64,000 nt of DNA from assembly GCF_029051685.1 (NCBI RefSeq), contig NZ_JAACFT010000005.1:224696-288695 (forward strand), written 5' to 3'. The notes under the pieces were generated by a model that was not told where the DNA came from, did no database searches, and saw only the letters and a list, made by a program, of their open reading frames with translations. Position numbers and translations under genes: made by a program. This DNA comes from Bradyrhizobium sp. CSA207 (lineage in GTDB: Bacteria; Pseudomonadota; Alphaproteobacteria; Rhizobiales; Xanthobacteraceae). This document shows positions 9,071 through 16,332 of this stretch, in pieces (positions within the stretch are counted from its first letter, which is position 1; each line of letters starts with the position of its first letter).

Positions 9071-9421
9071 CTAATCGGCGTCGGCGAGCTTGTGTAGTGT
9101 GGCGCCGAAGATCTGGCTGGCCTTGCCGACCAGAGCCGTGCCCGTCATCTCCGCGCGCGTGTCGGTGAAAGTGCCGCTGACGCCGATGCCGACCGGAGCA
9201 GGCCCGCCGAACAGCGGATTGTCGTCGGCCCGCGGCGAGGTGTGCCGCTGCACCAGCACCTCGCCCTTGAAGGTGTTGTCCTTCACGCTGTAGCTGCCGG
9301 TGTAATAGAGATAGGCATCGCCGCCGAGAATCTTGCCGTCGCGAAAAAGAATCACGCCGCTGCCCTTGCCGGCTCGACCATCGAGCAGCGTCACGTGAAT
9401 CGAGTAGAGGCCGTTCTTCAT
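9071..9421 (-). CDS. GrlR-like small conserved protein
   Basis: Small soluble protein (116 aa) with an alternating beta pattern: MKNGLYSIHV, GSGVILFRDGKILGGDAYLYYTGSY, FKGEVLVQRH, GVSGTFTDTRAEMTGTAL. I recognise this as the GrlR-type fold annotated in rhizobia; GrlR itself is a regulator of enterobacterial type III secretion, but no secretion genes are near, so function is open. The start at 9421 gives the conserved MKNGLYSI beginning and follows GGGACGTT; an in-frame ATG at 9457 is possible. The gene converges with the kinase with no gap. Confidence 0.68.
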   Translation of the reverse strand: MKNGLYSIHVTLLDGRAGKGSGVILFRDGKILGGDAYLYYTGSYSVKDNTFKGEVLVQRHTSPRADDNPLFGGPAPVGIGVSGTFTDTRAEMTGTALVGKASQIFGATLHKLADAD

Positions 9422-9522
9422 AACGTCCCGCAGGTCGGTGACCGTCGCCCGAGGCACACCGGTAAAGCTTTTATGCCAAAGCCCACCCCCTGGCGCAACG
9501 CGGCAGTTTGCCGGTTGGCAAG

Positions 9523-9551
9523 CAAGCCGGGACCGTAATTGTCCCGGCTTG
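9523..9551. repeat. Perfect 11-bp inverted repeat (stem-loop)
   Basis: CAAGCCGGGAC (9523-9533) and GTCCCGGCTTG (9541-9551) are exact inverted repeats around CGTAATT. It lies in the 361-base gap between the GrlR-like gene and the secreted protein starting at 9783. No T run follows on either strand, so terminator function is uncertain. I see nothing else in that gap. Confidence 0.6.
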
Positions 9552-9782
9552 TCTGTGACGGCGTTATGACGGTCTCATCGTGAGGCGAGGCCGGTCGTTG
9601 CGAATCAGAGTTGGCCCGCGAAATGCATAACCATTGTTGCACTGGCCGCGGGGTGCTGGAGCAAGACCAACGTGAGCAACTGGATCGATTCCGGCGGCGA
9701 TGAGCCGCGTCTGTACAGCGCGCGTCCCACGAATTGCAAAGTAGAATATCGGCGAATTGGTTGTGCGACACGCTGGAGAAGC

Positions 9783-10169
9783 GTGGCGGGGCTGGGCTGC
9801 GCATTAGCCCTGATTGCCTTCGCTGCGCCGTTCGGTCACGCGCGCGACCGCGGCCAGTTCGTCAACACCAATGCCGAATTGAAGGCCTGGTTCGACGGCC
9901 TGCGAAGCGGCAAGGGGCCATGTTGTTCCGATGCCGACGGGTCGGCGCTCTCGGACTCCGACTGGGACAGCAAGGACGGGCATTATCGCGTCCGCGTCCC
10001 GCGCCTTGGCTATGTGCTCGAAGGCCAGAAACAGGAACTGGTCTGGGTCGACGTGCCCGAAGAGGCTGTCATCTCGGAGCCGAACCGGGTCGGGCGGACC
10101 ATGGTGTGGCCGATCTACGGCTACACGGGCGTCACCATCCGCTGCTTCATGCCGGGCAGCATGACGTAA
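9783..10169 (+). CDS. Secreted protein of unknown function
   Basis: A protein of 128 aa with an N-terminal signal peptide (VAGLGCALALIAFAAPFGHA) and a mature part rich in charged and aromatic residues (GQFVNTNAELKAWFDGLRSGKGPCCSDADG). The CC pair and a later Cys suggest disulfide bonding in the periplasm. Short secreted proteins of this pattern are common in Bradyrhizobium but carry no known activity. The GTG at 9783 follows CTGGAGAAGC and places the signal peptide at the start; an ATG at 9672 would add an unlikely charged leader. Confidence 0.65.
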   Translation: MAGLGCALALIAFAAPFGHARDRGQFVNTNAELKAWFDGLRSGKGPCCSDADGSALSDSDWDSKDGHYRVRVPRLGYVLEGQKQELVWVDVPEEAVISEPNRVGRTMVWPIYGYTGVTIRCFMPGSMT

Positions 10170-10221
10170 CCGCGCCGGGCGCCCGTTCGCCTACCGGACG
10201 CCCGATGCGGTTCGCGCCGCG

Positions 10222-10605
10222 TCAGGTATACTTCTTGTCGCGCTCGAGCAACTCGATGGAGATGCCTTCGGGGCCGCGGAGGAAGCAGATGCGAACGCCC
10301 GGCCGGATCGTGGTCGGCTCGCGCGTGAACGTGACACCTTTGGCCTTGAGCTCGGCAGCAACCGCGTCGATGTCTTTCACGGTGAGGCCAAAATGGTCGA
10401 GGCCCTGATGCGGGTGCGGTGGTGGTGGGCTGACGGCGTTGTCGCCCTCCAGCGGCGCGATGAAGATCCTGGCGCCGCCAAGATTCACGTCGATTCGTCC
10501 CGGCGCGCGGACGATCTCGCCACCGAGGATGTCCCGCAGCCAGGCTGCGGTGGCCTCCGGACTGGGGCTGCGCAGATGGACGTGATCCCAAGTGACGACT
10601 GGCAT
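10222..10605 (-). CDS. VOC-family (glyoxalase-like) protein
   Basis: Single vicinal-oxygen-chelate protein of 127 aa with two beta-alpha-beta-beta-beta modules. WDHVHLRSPSPEATAAWLRD begins the first, HFGLTVKDIDAVAAELKAKG the second, and GPEGISIELLER supplies the last metal-ligand position (Glu). His and Glu at the usual sites suggest a metal enzyme such as a lyase, epimerase or dioxygenase, but the reaction cannot be chosen. GGGAGGAAATGAA precedes the ATG. Confidence 0.82.
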   Translation of the reverse strand: MPVVTWDHVHLRSPSPEATAAWLRDILGGEIVRAPGRIDVNLGGARIFIAPLEGDNAVSPPPPHPHQGLDHFGLTVKDIDAVAAELKAKGVTFTREPTTIRPGVRICFLRGPEGISIELLERDKKYT

Positions 10606-10819
10606 TTCATTTCCTCCCGGCGCGTCTTCGCGATGTTGCAGTGCATGTTAGCGAGCCCGGCCGGTGATCGCCACCGTCGCTGCCGGATTCTCACGAGCGC
10701 GGGAACCATAGTTCGTCTGCTGGATTAAAGTAACCTGTGGCCGAGTCCGTGTAGAATGGCCAGATCGGTGTTGGACGGATGCGCAGGCACGTGCCTCGGT
10801 CGCTGTCGGTGATGCACCC

Positions 10820-11386
10820 ATGAACGTAGGGGTTGACCGCATTGGGTGGGGACGCTTCGCGGGGATCGGCGAGCGTCTGGCGCGCGCGATGATCGCGAGC
10901 GTCTCATCTGGCCGAAGTCTGCTGTGGCTGCTGGCGGCCTTCATCGTCGGCTGTGGCGTCTGGGTGCTGTTACCTCCCTCAAAGGGAAACTCCGCTCAGC
11001 GCGAGCCAATGAATGTGGAGCTGGCTTCCGTTGAGGCGGCTGCTTCGGCCAAACCAGCGGCGGAATTGCCGCCCTCCGCGGCTCAGGCAGTGGCAGAGCT
11101 CGATCGCCTCAGGATTTCATCGCAGACCTGGCGCCGTGGCGGCCTCGGCTCGAAGGCGCTGGTAACGTTCACCCTGCGAAACGACAATGATTATGCCATA
11201 AGAGATGTCGAAATCGTCTGCGCCTTTATGCGGCGCGATGGCAGCCGTCTGACCGAGCGCACCCGCGTGCTGGCCGACACCGTCAGCATGAAGAGCCGTA
11301 AGACTTTTGCGCACGTTCCTGTCGGCTTCGTCAACGTCAATGCCGATCAGGCGAAGTGTTCGCTGGTTACGGCGCGGCGAGTGTAA
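10820..11386 (+). CDS. Membrane-anchored protein of unknown function
   Basis: Unrecognised protein of 188 aa. A single hydrophobic helix (LLWLLAAFIVGCGVWVLLPP, about residues 34-53) is followed by an Ala/Pro linker and a compact C-terminal domain with a beta pattern (KALVTFTLRNDNDYAIRDVEIVCAFMRRDG) resembling an immunoglobulin-like or FxLYD-like fold; that resemblance is my reading only. The topology suggests an inner-membrane anchor with a periplasmic domain. The ATG at 10820 lacks a clear ribosome-binding site; an ATG at 10889 is an alternative. Confidence 0.6.
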   Translation: MNVGVDRIGWGRFAGIGERLARAMIASVSSGRSLLWLLAAFIVGCGVWVLLPPSKGNSAQREPMNVELASVEAAASAKPAAELPPSAAQAVAELDRLRISSQTWRRGGLGSKALVTFTLRNDNDYAIRDVEIVCAFMRRDGSRLTERTRVLADTVSMKSRKTFAHVPVGFVNVNADQAKCSLVTARRV

Positions 11387-11546
11387 AGGGCGGCCCAATC
11401 CGATAGCGGAAAAGTGACCATCCCGGGCCCTTGGGCCAAAAACTTGGCGTTGCCATTTGAACCGAACAGCCGGTGCAGGAACCAATTGATAGAGCGCCGG
11501 TTAAGGCGGAGTGCCCGCGCGGGGATGCGGGGGCGGAGCGTGGCCA

Positions 11547-12047
11547 ATGCCCATCTTTCGGTATTTCATTTTTGTCGGTGGAGCGTTGCTCGCGCTGCTG
11601 TTCGCGGCGAACTTCGCCCTGCCGGCCTCTCCCGTGGCGCAAGCGGTTGCGACCGCAAACAACGAACAGCCGGTGATCCGGATCCGGTCCGATCGCCACC
11701 TGCCTGAACGCGTCGTGCTCGACACCACTCAGCCGACGATCGCTGCGCCGGTGGTGAATATGGCCGCTGTGGTTGCGCCCCGCCAGCCGGTCCAGGCCGA
11801 CGTCCTGGCCGAGATGTCGGCAAAGGCACGGGTGCGCGAGACCTTCGCGCAGTTCACGCAGACGGTCCCGAAGGCCGATGCCGCCTCAGCCAAGAAGACG
11901 GACGCCAGGCCGCAGGCTCTGGCTCAGGCTCCGCAGGCCCAGCCCCGGCGCAGGGTCGCCAGGATGCATCCGGCGCCGCAGCCCGGCAGGCCGATGATGA
12001 TGGTGGCGCAGCAGCCGCATTTCGGCCTGTTCGACACCACCTGGTGA
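11547..12047 (+). CDS. Membrane-anchored Pro/Ala-rich protein
   Basis: Protein of 166 aa, not recognised. An N-terminal hydrophobic segment (FRYFIFVGGALLALLFAANFALP) is followed by a low-complexity region rich in Ala, Pro, Gln and Arg and a tail of Met/Gln/Pro. It is probably a periplasmic or membrane-tethered structural protein. The ATG at 11547, after GGCGGAGCGTGGCCA, starts at MPIFRYF and is preferred over one at 11511. Confidence 0.55.
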   Translation: MPIFRYFIFVGGALLALLFAANFALPASPVAQAVATANNEQPVIRIRSDRHLPERVVLDTTQPTIAAPVVNMAAVVAPRQPVQADVLAEMSAKARVRETFAQFTQTVPKADAASAKKTDARPQALAQAPQAQPRRRVARMHPAPQPGRPMMMVAQQPHFGLFDTTW

Positions 12048-12057
12048 GCGCTTGGTT

Positions 12058-12088
12058 CTGCCCCCGGTGGGGGCAGGTAGGGCTTTTT
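12058..12088 (+). terminator. Probable hairpin terminator
   Basis: CTGCCCCC-GGT-GGGGGCAG (12058-12076) is a perfect 8-bp stem ten bases after the stop at 12047, with a T5 run at 12084-12088. The seven bases between stem and T run make it a suboptimal intrinsic terminator. It would insulate the tRNA gene downstream. Confidence 0.55.
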
Positions 12089-12193
12089 ATTGTCGAGCCT
12101 CTCTGCTAATTCGAACGCATCGGAACGCTCCCCGCTGCTGGCTACCCAGCACGGTCGGATGGCGTTCGATGGCGGCCCGTCCTTTGGGCCAAG

Positions 12194-12270
12194 GCGCTCG
12201 TAGCTCAGCTGGATAGAGCATCGGATTTCGATTCCGAGGGTCGGGAGTTCGAATCTCTCCGAGCGCGCCA
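12194..12270 (+). tRNA. tRNA-Arg (anticodon TCG)
   Basis: A complete 77-nt cloverleaf with encoded CCA. Acceptor arms are GCGCTCG and CGAGCGC, the D arm contains AGCTCAGCTGGATAGAG, the anticodon stem is TCGGA/TCCGA with loop TTTCGAT (anticodon TCG, reading CGA), and the T arm contains GTTCGAATC. No integrase-like gene adjoins it. Confidence 0.95.
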
Positions 12271-12332
12271 AATCCTGCCGAAATTGCGACTTCCCGCGGT
12301 CCATTGCCCGGGGGTAACGGCAAGAGGTGGGA

Positions 12333-12764
12333 TCAGATGATTCCGTGTTGCTTCAGAACGGCCTGTTCATCGCCCGATACCCATCCAAAGATCTTTGGTG
12401 TGTCGTCAAGCTGCTGCACCAGGTAGTGGACCTCAAAATCAATGGAAATATCCGGTTCGCTGCCTCGGTCGTAGATGGCGGTCCAAGCCACGTGGGCCAG
12501 GCAGTGGTGTTCGTCGATAGGTGCGATGCGGACATTACGAAGTCGCATGTCCTTGGTGCCGATACGGCGATAGTTTTCGAATCCCTGCTGCATCATCTGC
12601 TTCAGGTGCTCGTCATTCTGACCGACACTGACGCCCGCCGGAGACGCAGCGACGAACTTGGCGGTGTATGAAGATGCCACCTTGTCCATGTCCACTTCAC
12701 CCGCGAGCGCCATTCGGAACAGCTTCTCGTAGCGCTCGAACAATTGCTTTACGTTATTCTCCAT
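12333..12764 (-). CDS. SnoaL/NTF2-like protein
   Basis: Small protein (143 aa) with a probable NTF2-like cone fold: an N-terminal helix pair (VKQLFERYEKLFRMALAGEVDMDKVASSY), then beta strands ending in HCLAHVAWTAIYD and DISIDFEVHYLVQQ. Such proteins may be isomerases, hydrolases or ligand binders; no catalytic residue can be assigned. The ATG at 12764 follows GGGAGGCGCC, so this start is preferred over one ten codons upstream. It is divergent from the VOC gene at 12829, with a 64-base shared regulatory region. Confidence 0.65.
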   Translation of the reverse strand: MENNVKQLFERYEKLFRMALAGEVDMDKVASSYTAKFVAASPAGVSVGQNDEHLKQMMQQGFENYRRIGTKDMRLRNVRIAPIDEHHCLAHVAWTAIYDRGSEPDISIDFEVHYLVQQLDDTPKIFGWVSGDEQAVLKQHGII

Positions 12765-12828
12765 ATGGCGCCTCCCGAAGATCGCTGGCGGCAAGCCAGC
12801 GCATTAAGATCACGAAAGGAGAAAGCAC

Positions 12829-13233
12829 ATGCTAAAGGACGCGAAAGTGGCAACCCGCCTTCCAGCCAAAGACCTGAATCGCGCGCGGGCGTTCTACTCG
12901 GAGAAACTCGGGCTCGAACCGGTCGAACAGCGCGCGGGCGGGCTGCGCTACGTCTGCACGGCCGGCGAGTTTGCGATCTTCGTCTCGGCGGGAGTGCAAT
13001 CTGGCTCGCACACCCAAATGGGCTGGGAAGTCGACGACATCGAGGCGACGGTGCGCGAGCTTCGCACGCGGGGAGTCGAGTTCGAGGAGTATGACCTGCC
13101 CGGCCTGAGTACCGTCGATGGGATTGCGGAGATCAGAGGCAACTACCCCAGCAAAGGCACCGGTGAGCGGGGTGCGTGGTTCCGCGACAGTGAAGGAAAC
13201 CTCCTGGGAATCGGGCAACCGGTTCGGTCTTGA
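12829..13233 (+). CDS. VOC-family (glyoxalase-like) protein
   Basis: Vicinal-oxygen-chelate protein of 134 aa. The opening KVATRLPAKDLNRARAFYSEKLGLEPVE is typical of the family; the second module begins MGWEVDDIEATVRELRTRGV and the end carries WFRDSEGNLLGIGQ, with a Glu in the last metal site. AAAGGAGAAAGCAC precedes the ATG. It is divergent from the NTF2-like gene. Substrate unknown. Confidence 0.85.
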   Translation: MLKDAKVATRLPAKDLNRARAFYSEKLGLEPVEQRAGGLRYVCTAGEFAIFVSAGVQSGSHTQMGWEVDDIEATVRELRTRGVEFEEYDLPGLSTVDGIAEIRGNYPSKGTGERGAWFRDSEGNLLGIGQPVRS

Positions 13234-13318
13234 CGGCTCGGTCCGGCCGAGTGTCGCGTCGCATCGCGCAATTGACCGACCAAGCCCCGTGGATCGCAAC
13301 TGCGGGGCGAGAGGATGA

Positions 13319-13674
13319 TCATTGCAAGCAGGTGGTTCTGGGCTCGACGAAATGGCAATCGTCGTTGCCGCGCAGGGCCACGAAGAAGCGCGAGTCCATA
13401 TCCACGCCGTTCAAATTGGCCCGCAGGTCATCGGCCATCGAGAGGATCACCCGCCCGGCGCGCGATAGGCCGTATCCAGGATCCGTGCAAACGATCGCAT
13501 CAGGATGATCCGGCACGCCGGCAGGCAGACGACCGCACGCGCCGCCGCAAAGCGCGCAACGTCGAGCGGGATGCTCCTGGCATCCTCCATCAGCTCGGCC
13601 GGCTTGAACGCATCGATATCGGCGAAGGTCGCCAGTTGAAGTGCGGAGGAAGGTGTCAGGGCATTGAACAACAT
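13319..13674 (-). pseudogene. Frameshifted remnant, AraC-type regulator-like
   Basis: Two reading frames on this strand join into one sensible protein. The first starts at 13674 (MLFNALTPSSALQLATFADI...) and runs to TAYRAPGG before a TGA; the next frame continues VILSMADDLRANLNGVDMDS and RFFVALRGNDDCHFVEP to a stop at 13319. Adding one G at about 13450 restores GG-VILSM. The joined product of about 118 aa resembles the ligand-binding half of an AraC-family regulator; this rests on memory of similar proteins, and the DNA-binding half is absent. The pattern suggests a decayed gene, though a base-call error could explain the shift. Confidence 0.5.
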
Positions 13675-13837
13675 TTCGTCAAGCCCGCAGCCGCCGCAAT
13701 GATGGAGATCATATCAATGGTGAAACGTGATTCCGTAAATCATGAAGCAGGCCGTCGATCATGCGATGTGGCCTGGACTTGAGGCTGTTCGAACGGCCTC
13801 GAACACATGGAGCTGGATATGACGGAGATCTCGTGCG

Positions 13838-14011
13838 TCAACGGTCTCCGACCATCGGCCGGCCCAAGGCCAGATCGATGAAATGGACCCGCGTGCACGC
13901 AGGGCAGCTGAACGCTTCGAAAGGTCGGCCTTCGAGTTTCGGCTGTCTTTCCAGGTGAGTTTGAACATTCATACCCGTCTGAGGGCATCGAAAAACGATG
14001 AGGTCCGCCAT
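13838..14011 (-). CDS. Small CPxT/CPxC zinc-finger-like protein
   Basis: Protein of 57 aa with RCPQTGMNVQ near the start and FSCPACTRVHFID later, a two-knuckle zinc-ribbon-like arrangement (C-P...C-P-A-C). I recognise near-identical small proteins across Bradyrhizobiaceae, without known function. MADLIVFRCP is the conserved beginning, so the start at 14011 is preferred to an upstream in-frame ATG at 14125. FixK-like sites lie 34-66 bases upstream of the start. Confidence 0.72.
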   Translation of the reverse strand: MADLIVFRCPQTGMNVQTHLERQPKLEGRPFEAFSCPACTRVHFIDLALGRPMVGDR

Positions 14012-14044
14012 CGGCAGAGAATGCCCGACGGCGGATTCTTTTCT

Positions 14045-14058
14045 TTGATCTAGATCAG
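14045..14058. promoter_or_regulatory. FixK/FNR-type box, near-consensus
   Basis: TTGATCTAGATCAG matches TTGA-N6-TCAA except for the last base, and fits the FNR-type TTGAT-N4-ATCAA with one mismatch. It lies 34 bases before the start of the small Zn-finger-like gene on the minus strand. That is close for the usual -40.5 activator position, so the second site at 14064 may be the working one. Confidence 0.5.
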
Positions 14059-14063
14059 TTTCC

Positions 14064-14077
14064 TCGATCCAGATCAG
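14064..14077. promoter_or_regulatory. Second FixK/FNR-type half-match
   Basis: TCGATCCAGATCAG shares GATCNAGATCAG with the site at 14045 and is spaced 19 bases from it, so the two form a direct repeat. Its centre is about 60 bases before the minus-strand start at 14011, which would allow a transcript start near 14030 with a short leader. Confidence 0.4.
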
Positions 14078-14129
14078 TTTGGAATCGGTCTCAGCGATCG
14101 CGAACCGAATGCGCACCTCGCACATGCGA

Positions 14130-14149
14130 AAGGGGCCCGAGGGCCCCTT
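14130..14149 (-). terminator. Hairpin terminator
   Basis: On the minus strand GGGGCC-CTCG-GGCCCC is flanked by AA and TTTC, directly after the stop of the Gly/Tyr-rich secreted protein gene at 14156. The stem is very GC-rich but the T run is short. Confidence 0.55.
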
Positions 14150-14155
14150 CAGATC

Positions 14156-14434
14156 TCACCAGCGGCGATAGCGCGGCCCATAATAGCGTGGCCCATAATA
14201 TCTCGGGCCGTAGTAGCGCGGCGGCCCATAATATCCCGGGCCGTAGCCGTAACCATAGGCATAGTTCGGCCGCCACCAGCAACGCCCCCATTCATTGCAC
14301 ACCATGCGGACCTGCTCGACGTTCGAGACCTGCGGCGTAGCAGGTGCAGGCGCGATGGGCATGGCGGACGCCGCCGGCGATGCCAAGGCGGCACCGAACA
14401 GGGCCACGGCGACGAGGCCAATATTGAACTTCAT
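14156..14434 (-). CDS. Secreted Gly/Tyr/Pro-rich small protein
   Basis: Protein of 92 aa with a cleavable signal peptide (MKFNIGLVAVALFGAALASPAASA) and a C-terminal tail of repeating YGP and RYYGP units (about residues 58-92). One segment, VRMVCNEWGRCWWRP, carries two Cys. Proteins like this are frequent in Bradyrhizobium, are presumably periplasmic or surface-exposed, and have no known activity. The DNA repeats behind the RYYGP units are near-identical, so copy number may vary between strains. Confidence 0.75.
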   Translation of the reverse strand: MKFNIGLVAVALFGAALASPAASAMPIAPAPATPQVSNVEQVRMVCNEWGRCWWRPNYAYGYGYGPGYYGPPRYYGPRYYGPRYYGPRYRRW

Positions 14435-14604
14435 GATGTCTTCCTCCGCTTACGCCATGCAGGATATCGAAGATGTTCTGCTCAAATTGTGGCGGAACCG
14501 AAATGTAATGCTGATGAACAAATCTTCAGCCAGTTCGTCTCAGGCCTGAGCCGGCTTGTCGCAAGCTACCTCGGCTTCGGCCATGGCCAACATCGCCACC
14601 ATCC

Positions 14605-14618
14605 TTGATCCTGCGCAA
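14605..14618 (+). promoter_or_regulatory. FixK2-type box upstream of host-attachment gene
   Basis: TTGATCCTGCGCAA fully matches the FixK2 pattern TTG(A/C)-N6-(T/G)CAA. Its centre is 139 bases upstream of the ATG at 14751, which allows a class II promoter with a leader of about 100 bases. It is the only distinct element I see in the 316-base gap between 14435 and 14750. Confidence 0.55.
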
Positions 14619-14750
14619 TTCGCACGCTTGGCTTCGTCCCTAGTCTTGTCGCCGTGGGCAGTTCTCTCGAGGCATTGGAGGGAAAGCATCTCCGGCGGTT
14701 GCTTCGCCTCCGTCGGAGGGCTGTGTCCGCGGATCGTTTGGAGCAGCGCA

Positions 14751-15212
14751 ATGAACAAGATGAGAATCGACAAGGGCGACTGGCTGGTGGTGTGTGATGG
14801 CCGCAAGGCGTTGATTCTGGAGAATCTCGGCGACGAGATTTTTCCGAACCTTCACACAAGGGAGGTGCATGAGCAGTCCAACCCTGCCACCGCCGCGCAA
14901 GGGACCGACGCGCCCGGCCGGTTGCATGCCGCGGTGGGCGGTGCGCGCAGTTCGGCCGAGCAGACCGATTGGCATGACGAGGCTGAACGCGCCTTCCTGC
15001 GGAGCCTCGCCGGACGGCTTGATACCGCCGTAAGTTCTGGCGAGACCGCGGCTTTGACCATGGTGGCCTCGCCGCGCGCCCTCGGAATGATCCGCGCAGA
15101 CTATTCGGACGCCGTGCGCAAGGCGCTCCAGGGCGAAGTCGGCAGGGACCTCGTGAAGTTGCCGGTCTACGAGATCGAGAAGCAATTGCTGCTGTCGGGA
15201 GCCGCCAGTTAA
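14751..15212 (+). CDS. Host-attachment family protein
   Basis: Soluble protein of 153 aa of the family named 'required for attachment to host cells' (Host_attach). Characteristic are the start KGDWLVVCDGRKALILENLGD, the central PGRLHAAVGGARSSAEQTDW and DEAERAFLRSLAGRLD, and the end PRALGMIRADYSDAVRKAL. The family has been linked to bacterial relatives of archaeo-eukaryotic release factors; its role is unclear despite the name. GGAGCAGCGCA precedes the ATG at 14751, which gives MNKMRIDKG; the frame extends upstream without a credible start. The FixK-type box suggests induction under low oxygen. Confidence 0.85.
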   Translation: MNKMRIDKGDWLVVCDGRKALILENLGDEIFPNLHTREVHEQSNPATAAQGTDAPGRLHAAVGGARSSAEQTDWHDEAERAFLRSLAGRLDTAVSSGETAALTMVASPRALGMIRADYSDAVRKALQGEVGRDLVKLPVYEIEKQLLLSGAAS

Positions 15213-15245
15213 GGCTTCCCCCGGGAGATGACGCGCCGTTACCCC

Positions 15246-15506
15246 TCAGTTGCAGGGGTGTCGGCGGCCGTCCTGGCCGATATAGGCAGCCGCGCTCTGG
15301 TAGCAGCGGTTGGTCGACGGGCCGTCGTAATAGGCGAAAGTGCCAGGGGTGACGCCGGGCCCGTAATTGTGCAAATAGCTGATCGGGTAGGGCAGCGGGT
15401 TGGCGGAAGAGCGGTGATGCCGGTGATGCCGCGCCTCCGCAAGGCTGGGGGCGAGGGTCACGGCCGAAAGGACCGCAACCATGGCAACAAGCTTCAACTT
15501 GCTCAT
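15246..15506 (-). CDS. Small secreted His-rich protein
   Basis: Protein of 86 aa with a signal peptide (KLKLVAMVAVLSAVTLAPSLAEA) followed by RHHRHHRSS and a mature part with NRCYQSAAAYIGQDGRRHPC, where two Cys could form a disulfide. The His cluster could bind metal, which is only a guess. The start at 15506 follows GGAGAATCGAG; seven further codons upstream are less likely. It converges with the host-attachment gene. Confidence 0.7.
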   Translation of the reverse strand: MSKLKLVAMVAVLSAVTLAPSLAEARHHRHHRSSANPLPYPISYLHNYGPGVTPGTFAYYDGPSTNRCYQSAAAYIGQDGRRHPCN

Positions 15507-15791
15507 CTCGATTCTCCGAAACCACACTTAGAGGTCAGCTCGTTATAGCGATTTTCGGCGGGCTGGGCACCCAAGCGGCGGGAAAACCCGGCGATTTCCG
15601 TGGATTCCCGGGCGGTGTGACCGAAATGCCGGTCCGCCCCCGCGGCCTGCCCATTTTTGGCCTTTTCGGGATGCTTAACGAATTCCCCACACAAGTATGA
15701 CCAAAGAGAATCTGGTCAAAGATTCCTGCCGGCCCCTTGGGGGTCCTTCGAGGCCGGTCCATTCCTGCAAGGTTTTCACCGTCCCTTTGCC

Positions 15792-16238
15792 ATGCGCATC
15801 ACGCTCCTGAGCCTGCTGTTGCTCTCCGTTGCTGTCGCCACGCCGGCGCGGGCGGATCTGCACATCACGCGCGACCACGGCGGTTATGTCGAGGAGTACA
15901 AGGCCAAGTACGCGCGCGTCCGCGACAAGCGCGAGCGAGTGATCATCGACGGCATCTGCAACTCGGCCTGCACGCTGGTGCTGGGCATCGTGCCGATGAA
16001 CAAGATCTGCGTGACGCCGCGCGCGAGCCTTGGCTTCCATCAGGCCTATTATGACAAGGCCTTTACCTTCGGCATCAAGGTCACCAGCTCGGAAGGGACG
16101 TCGGATCTGATGTCCTACTATCCTGACACGGTGAAGGACTGGATCCGCCGCAACGGCGGGCTCACCACCGACATGAAGAAGATCAAGAACGGGGTCGAGC
16201 TCTGGAAGATCATAAACCCCTGTCCGGAAGAATGGTGA
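15792..16238 (+). CDS. Periplasmic ClpP-like protein
   Basis: Protein of 148 aa with a signal peptide (MRITLLSLLLLSVAVATPARA). The mature part carries VIIDGICNSACTLVLG and then ICVTPRASLGFHQAYYD, the same order as the nucleophile and His segments of ClpP/crotonase-fold serine proteases (Ser in NSACT, His in GFHQA). It is far shorter than ClpP and may lack the third catalytic residue, so activity is unproven. The ATG at 15792 begins the signal peptide and is preferred over an in-frame start at 15657. Confidence 0.7.
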   Translation: MRITLLSLLLLSVAVATPARADLHITRDHGGYVEEYKAKYARVRDKRERVIIDGICNSACTLVLGIVPMNKICVTPRASLGFHQAYYDKAFTFGIKVTSSEGTSDLMSYYPDTVKDWIRRNGGLTTDMKKIKNGVELWKIINPCPEEW

Positions 16239-16332
16239 GCGGCCGATCTGAGCTGCCGTTTCCTCTGTCCGTCGTGCAGCGCAACATCTGAGCGCCGTAA
16301 ATTCGCGTTGCCGCAGCGCCCCTGGTCGGGCA

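Noticed and set aside
13741..13821. 26-codon plus-strand frame (MKQAVDHAMWPG)
   Set aside because: No ribosome-binding site and no support beyond an open frame.
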